Origin: CAKVON01 sp902475665
GTDB lineage: Bacteria; Actinomycetota; Coriobacteriia; Coriobacteriales; Atopobiaceae
DNA: 33,263 bases
Assembly (NCBI GenBank): GCA_036321795.1
Contig: JAWQCY010000008.1
Location: forward strand, 1 to 33,263
Direction: 5' to 3'
Shown: in pieces, positions 31,548 to 33,263 of the stretch
Layout of the letters: each line of letters opens with the position of its first letter
Numbering within the stretch: the stretch's first letter is position 1
Program-made: the position numbers and the translations under genes
Notes under the pieces: generated by a model
Seen by the model: only the letters and a program-made list of their open reading frames with translations
Database searches by the model: none
What the model was told of the DNA's origin: nothing

Positions 31548-33146
31548 ATGAAGTTCGGCAAGAAGCAGCACCCCAAGCACGAGGCCCCCAAGAAGGAGAG
31601 GCAGGGCAAGTCAGCCCGCTCGACCTCCGGCGTCCCAGAGTTCGAAGGCGCCGACCAGCCCGTCATCATCCCCCCGATCTCCACCATCGGGCCCCTCGAC
31701 GACAAAGCGCCTGACGATAAGCCCCATGGAAATGTGGGCAAGACCGTCCTGAAGGCATTGGGAATCATCGTGCTTATCGCCCTTGTCGCATACCTCGCCG
31801 GCGTCGCGTTCTTCTCGTTTCACTTCTTCCCCAAGACGACCCTGGGAAGCCGCGACGTCTCCCTCATGTCCGTAGACGACTTGGCCAAGGACAGCGAGGA
31901 AACGCTTTCGGGATACGAGGCCCACGTCGTCGGAGACGGCATCGACGTGACCGTCGAGGGCTCCGGCATCGACCTCAAGCTCGACGCGGACGCCTACGCG
32001 TCCTCCGCAAAGGAACAGCAGCTGGCATGGGCATGGCCCACCGAGCTTCTCGCCGACCACAAGGTCACCAGCGAGGTCTCCGCGTCCTGTGACCAAGACA
32101 AGCTCTCCGACCAGCTGTCCGAGGCCGTCTCCGCGATCAACAAGGAGGGCACCGAGCCGACCGACGCCAAGGTCGCCTTCGACAAGGACAAGGATGCCTT
32201 CGTTGTCGTCCCGGAGGTCTACGGAACCCTCATCGACGAGCAGTTGACGACCGAGTTCGTCGCCAAGCAGATCGGCCAGCTCGAGGAGACAATCAAGCCC
32301 GACGAGACTTGCCTGGTTCAACCCAGCAAGAAGTCTGACGACAAGACGTTGGCCACAGGGGCGCAGAACGCCAACAAGCTCCTGGTCGGAGACATCGAGC
32401 TCAACTTTAACGGCACCAAGGCCGCGACGATCGGCAACGAGCAGGTTTCCGCCTGGATCAAGGTCGACGATGAGGGCAACGCCTCCTTCGACGAGAACAA
32501 GATGAACAAGTGGACCCGCGGCGAGCTCTCCAAGCAACTCGACACGGTTGGCACCAAGCGCACATACAAGCGTCCGGACGGCAAGAAGTTCACCGTCTCG
32601 GGTGGCAACTACGGCTGGAGCATCGACGGCGCCAAGCTCTCCTCGATGGTCTGCGAGCAGATCAAGAGTGGCTCCAACGAGGCGATCGACATTCCCGCCC
32701 TGCAGGAGGCGCAGACATGGACCAAGAAGGGCGGTCAGGACTGGGGGGATACCTACATCGACCTCTCCATCACCGAGCAGCACGCTCGCTTCTACAAGAA
32801 GGGAAAGCTCGTATGGGAGTCCGACGTCGTCACCGGCAACACCGCCGACGGCAACCCCACCCCAGATGGCGTCTACCAGGTCAACGGCAACAAGGGTACC
32901 AACCAGACCCTGCTGGGCCTCGACGAGGACAAGGACGGAAAGCCTGACTACAAGAGCCAGGTCTCCTACTGGATCCCCTTCATCGACAACCTCGTCGCCT
33001 TCCATGATGCAAGCTGGCGCGGTGCCTTCGGCGGCAACATCTACACCTACGCGGGCTCTCACGGCTGCGTCAACCTTCCTCTCGAGAAGGCCAAGCAGCT
33101 CTACGACCTCTGCGACGTGGGCACGGTCGTGGTCGTCCACCACTAA
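31548..33146 (+). CDS. L,D-transpeptidase (YkuD family), membrane-anchored
   Basis: A 532-residue wall enzyme that makes 3-3 peptidoglycan cross-links or attaches proteins or polymers to the wall. A ~65-residue basic/acidic cytoplasmic N-terminus precedes one membrane helix (about 68-92, KALGIIVLIALVAYLAGVAF). The external part has a repeated alpha/beta region like the peptidoglycan-binding domain found ahead of many actinobacterial YkuD domains, then the catalytic domain (about 405-532) with FHDASWRG and GSHGCVNLPLEKAKQLYD. The Cys of H-G-C-V-N is the nucleophile. The ATG at 31548 has only a weak site; TTG 31533 is an alternative. It appears monocistronic. Confidence 0.93.
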   Translation: MKFGKKQHPKHEAPKKERQGKSARSTSGVPEFEGADQPVIIPPISTIGPLDDKAPDDKPHGNVGKTVLKALGIIVLIALVAYLAGVAFFSFHFFPKTTLGSRDVSLMSVDDLAKDSEETLSGYEAHVVGDGIDVTVEGSGIDLKLDADAYASSAKEQQLAWAWPTELLADHKVTSEVSASCDQDKLSDQLSEAVSAINKEGTEPTDAKVAFDKDKDAFVVVPEVYGTLIDEQLTTEFVAKQIGQLEETIKPDETCLVQPSKKSDDKTLATGAQNANKLLVGDIELNFNGTKAATIGNEQVSAWIKVDDEGNASFDENKMNKWTRGELSKQLDTVGTKRTYKRPDGKKFTVSGGNYGWSIDGAKLSSMVCEQIKSGSNEAIDIPALQEAQTWTKKGGQDWGDTYIDLSITEQHARFYKKGKLVWESDVVTGNTADGNPTPDGVYQVNGNKGTNQTLLGLDEDKDGKPDYKSQVSYWIPFIDNLVAFHDASWRGAFGGNIYTYAGSHGCVNLPLEKAKQLYDLCDVGTVVVVHH

Positions 33147-33182
33147 CCGCCGAGAAGCGCCCATGCGAAAACACACGGATCA

Positions 33183-33239
33183 GGGGGTGGGGGGGGGGGG
33201 GGGGGGCCCCCCCCGGGGGGATAGGCCAAGTTTTTTTTT
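33183..33239. other. Homopolymer runs at the right end, probable artefact
   Basis: An 18-base G run (33189-33206) is followed by eight C and six G, then nine T (33231-33239). Nothing else in the window resembles this. Such runs at the extreme end suggest low-quality end sequence, so any terminator of the transpeptidase gene cannot be read reliably here. Confidence 0.7.
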
Positions 33240-33263
33240 AGCCACACCCGGGGGCGCCGCCCC

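Noticed and set aside
31611..33176. 521-codon minus-strand frame opposite the L,D-transpeptidase
   Set aside because: A composition shadow; the opposite frame has the intact catalytic H-G-C-V-N motif.
1..33263. CRISPR array, insertion sequence, prophage or defence island
   Set aside because: No regularly spaced repeats, transposase, integrase, terminal inverted repeats or foreign-looking codon use was seen; nearly all DNA is accounted for by housekeeping genes.

Overview
The window is high-GC bacterial chromosomal DNA made almost entirely of housekeeping genes. A transcriptional type ileS T-box, a direct rimP-nusA-infB-rbfA-nrnA-truB-ribF run, class III fructose bisphosphatase, a PASTA protein and strong GC bias at third codon positions suggest a Coriobacteriia-type actinobacterium (Olsenella/Atopobiaceae/Collinsella-like). 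That placement is inference from gene content, not from a search.

Layout. Positions 1-272 hold a good minus-strand promoter firing out of the left edge, plus the terminator of an UMF1-type MFS transporter (minus). A zinc-dependent phospholipase C-like gene (plus) and tRNA-Asn (minus) follow. From 3137 to 14472 runs one long minus-strand cluster, in transcription order rimP, nusA, infB, rbfA, nrnA, truB, ribF, dnaG, rpoD. It joins the usual translation/transcription-factor operon to the primase/sigma-factor operon, with a 4-nt ATGA overlap between ribF and dnaG. It has a clear promoter at 14562-14590, and an intrinsic-terminator-like hairpin lies between that promoter and rimP.

Upstream of this, still on the minus strand, are a zinc-ribbon/transmembrane/three-PASTA protein, leuS, guaB, a processive-type GT2 glycosyltransferase, rluD-like pseudouridine synthase, lspA and ileS. 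ileS has a T-box leader at 26041-26260. On the plus strand to the right are class III fbp and ftsH. A SpoU-family RNA methyltransferase (minus) converges on ftsH across a 16-bp perfect hairpin, and an L,D-transpeptidase (plus) is last. The final ~80 bases are homopolymer runs that look like poor-quality contig-end sequence.

How the genes fit together. The long cluster covers ribosome maturation (RimP, RbfA), initiation (IF2), tRNA modification (TruB), nanoRNA turnover (NrnA), flavin cofactor synthesis (RibF), replication priming (DnaG) and transcription (NusA, primary sigma). The ileS-lspA-rluD group is a conserved bacterial neighbourhood. The PASTA protein, LspA, the GT2 enzyme, FtsH and the L,D-transpeptidase act at the envelope.

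No mobile element, CRISPR array or defence system was seen. The points most worth a second look are: a NusA with a C-terminal Cys/His zinc-finger-like tail and no ylxR next to it; a probable attenuator in the rimP-nusA-infB leader; a GuaB that matches the Tritrichomonas foetus type of IMP dehydrogenase down to residue numbering; a transcriptional ileS T-box; and a palindrome over the guaB -10 box.
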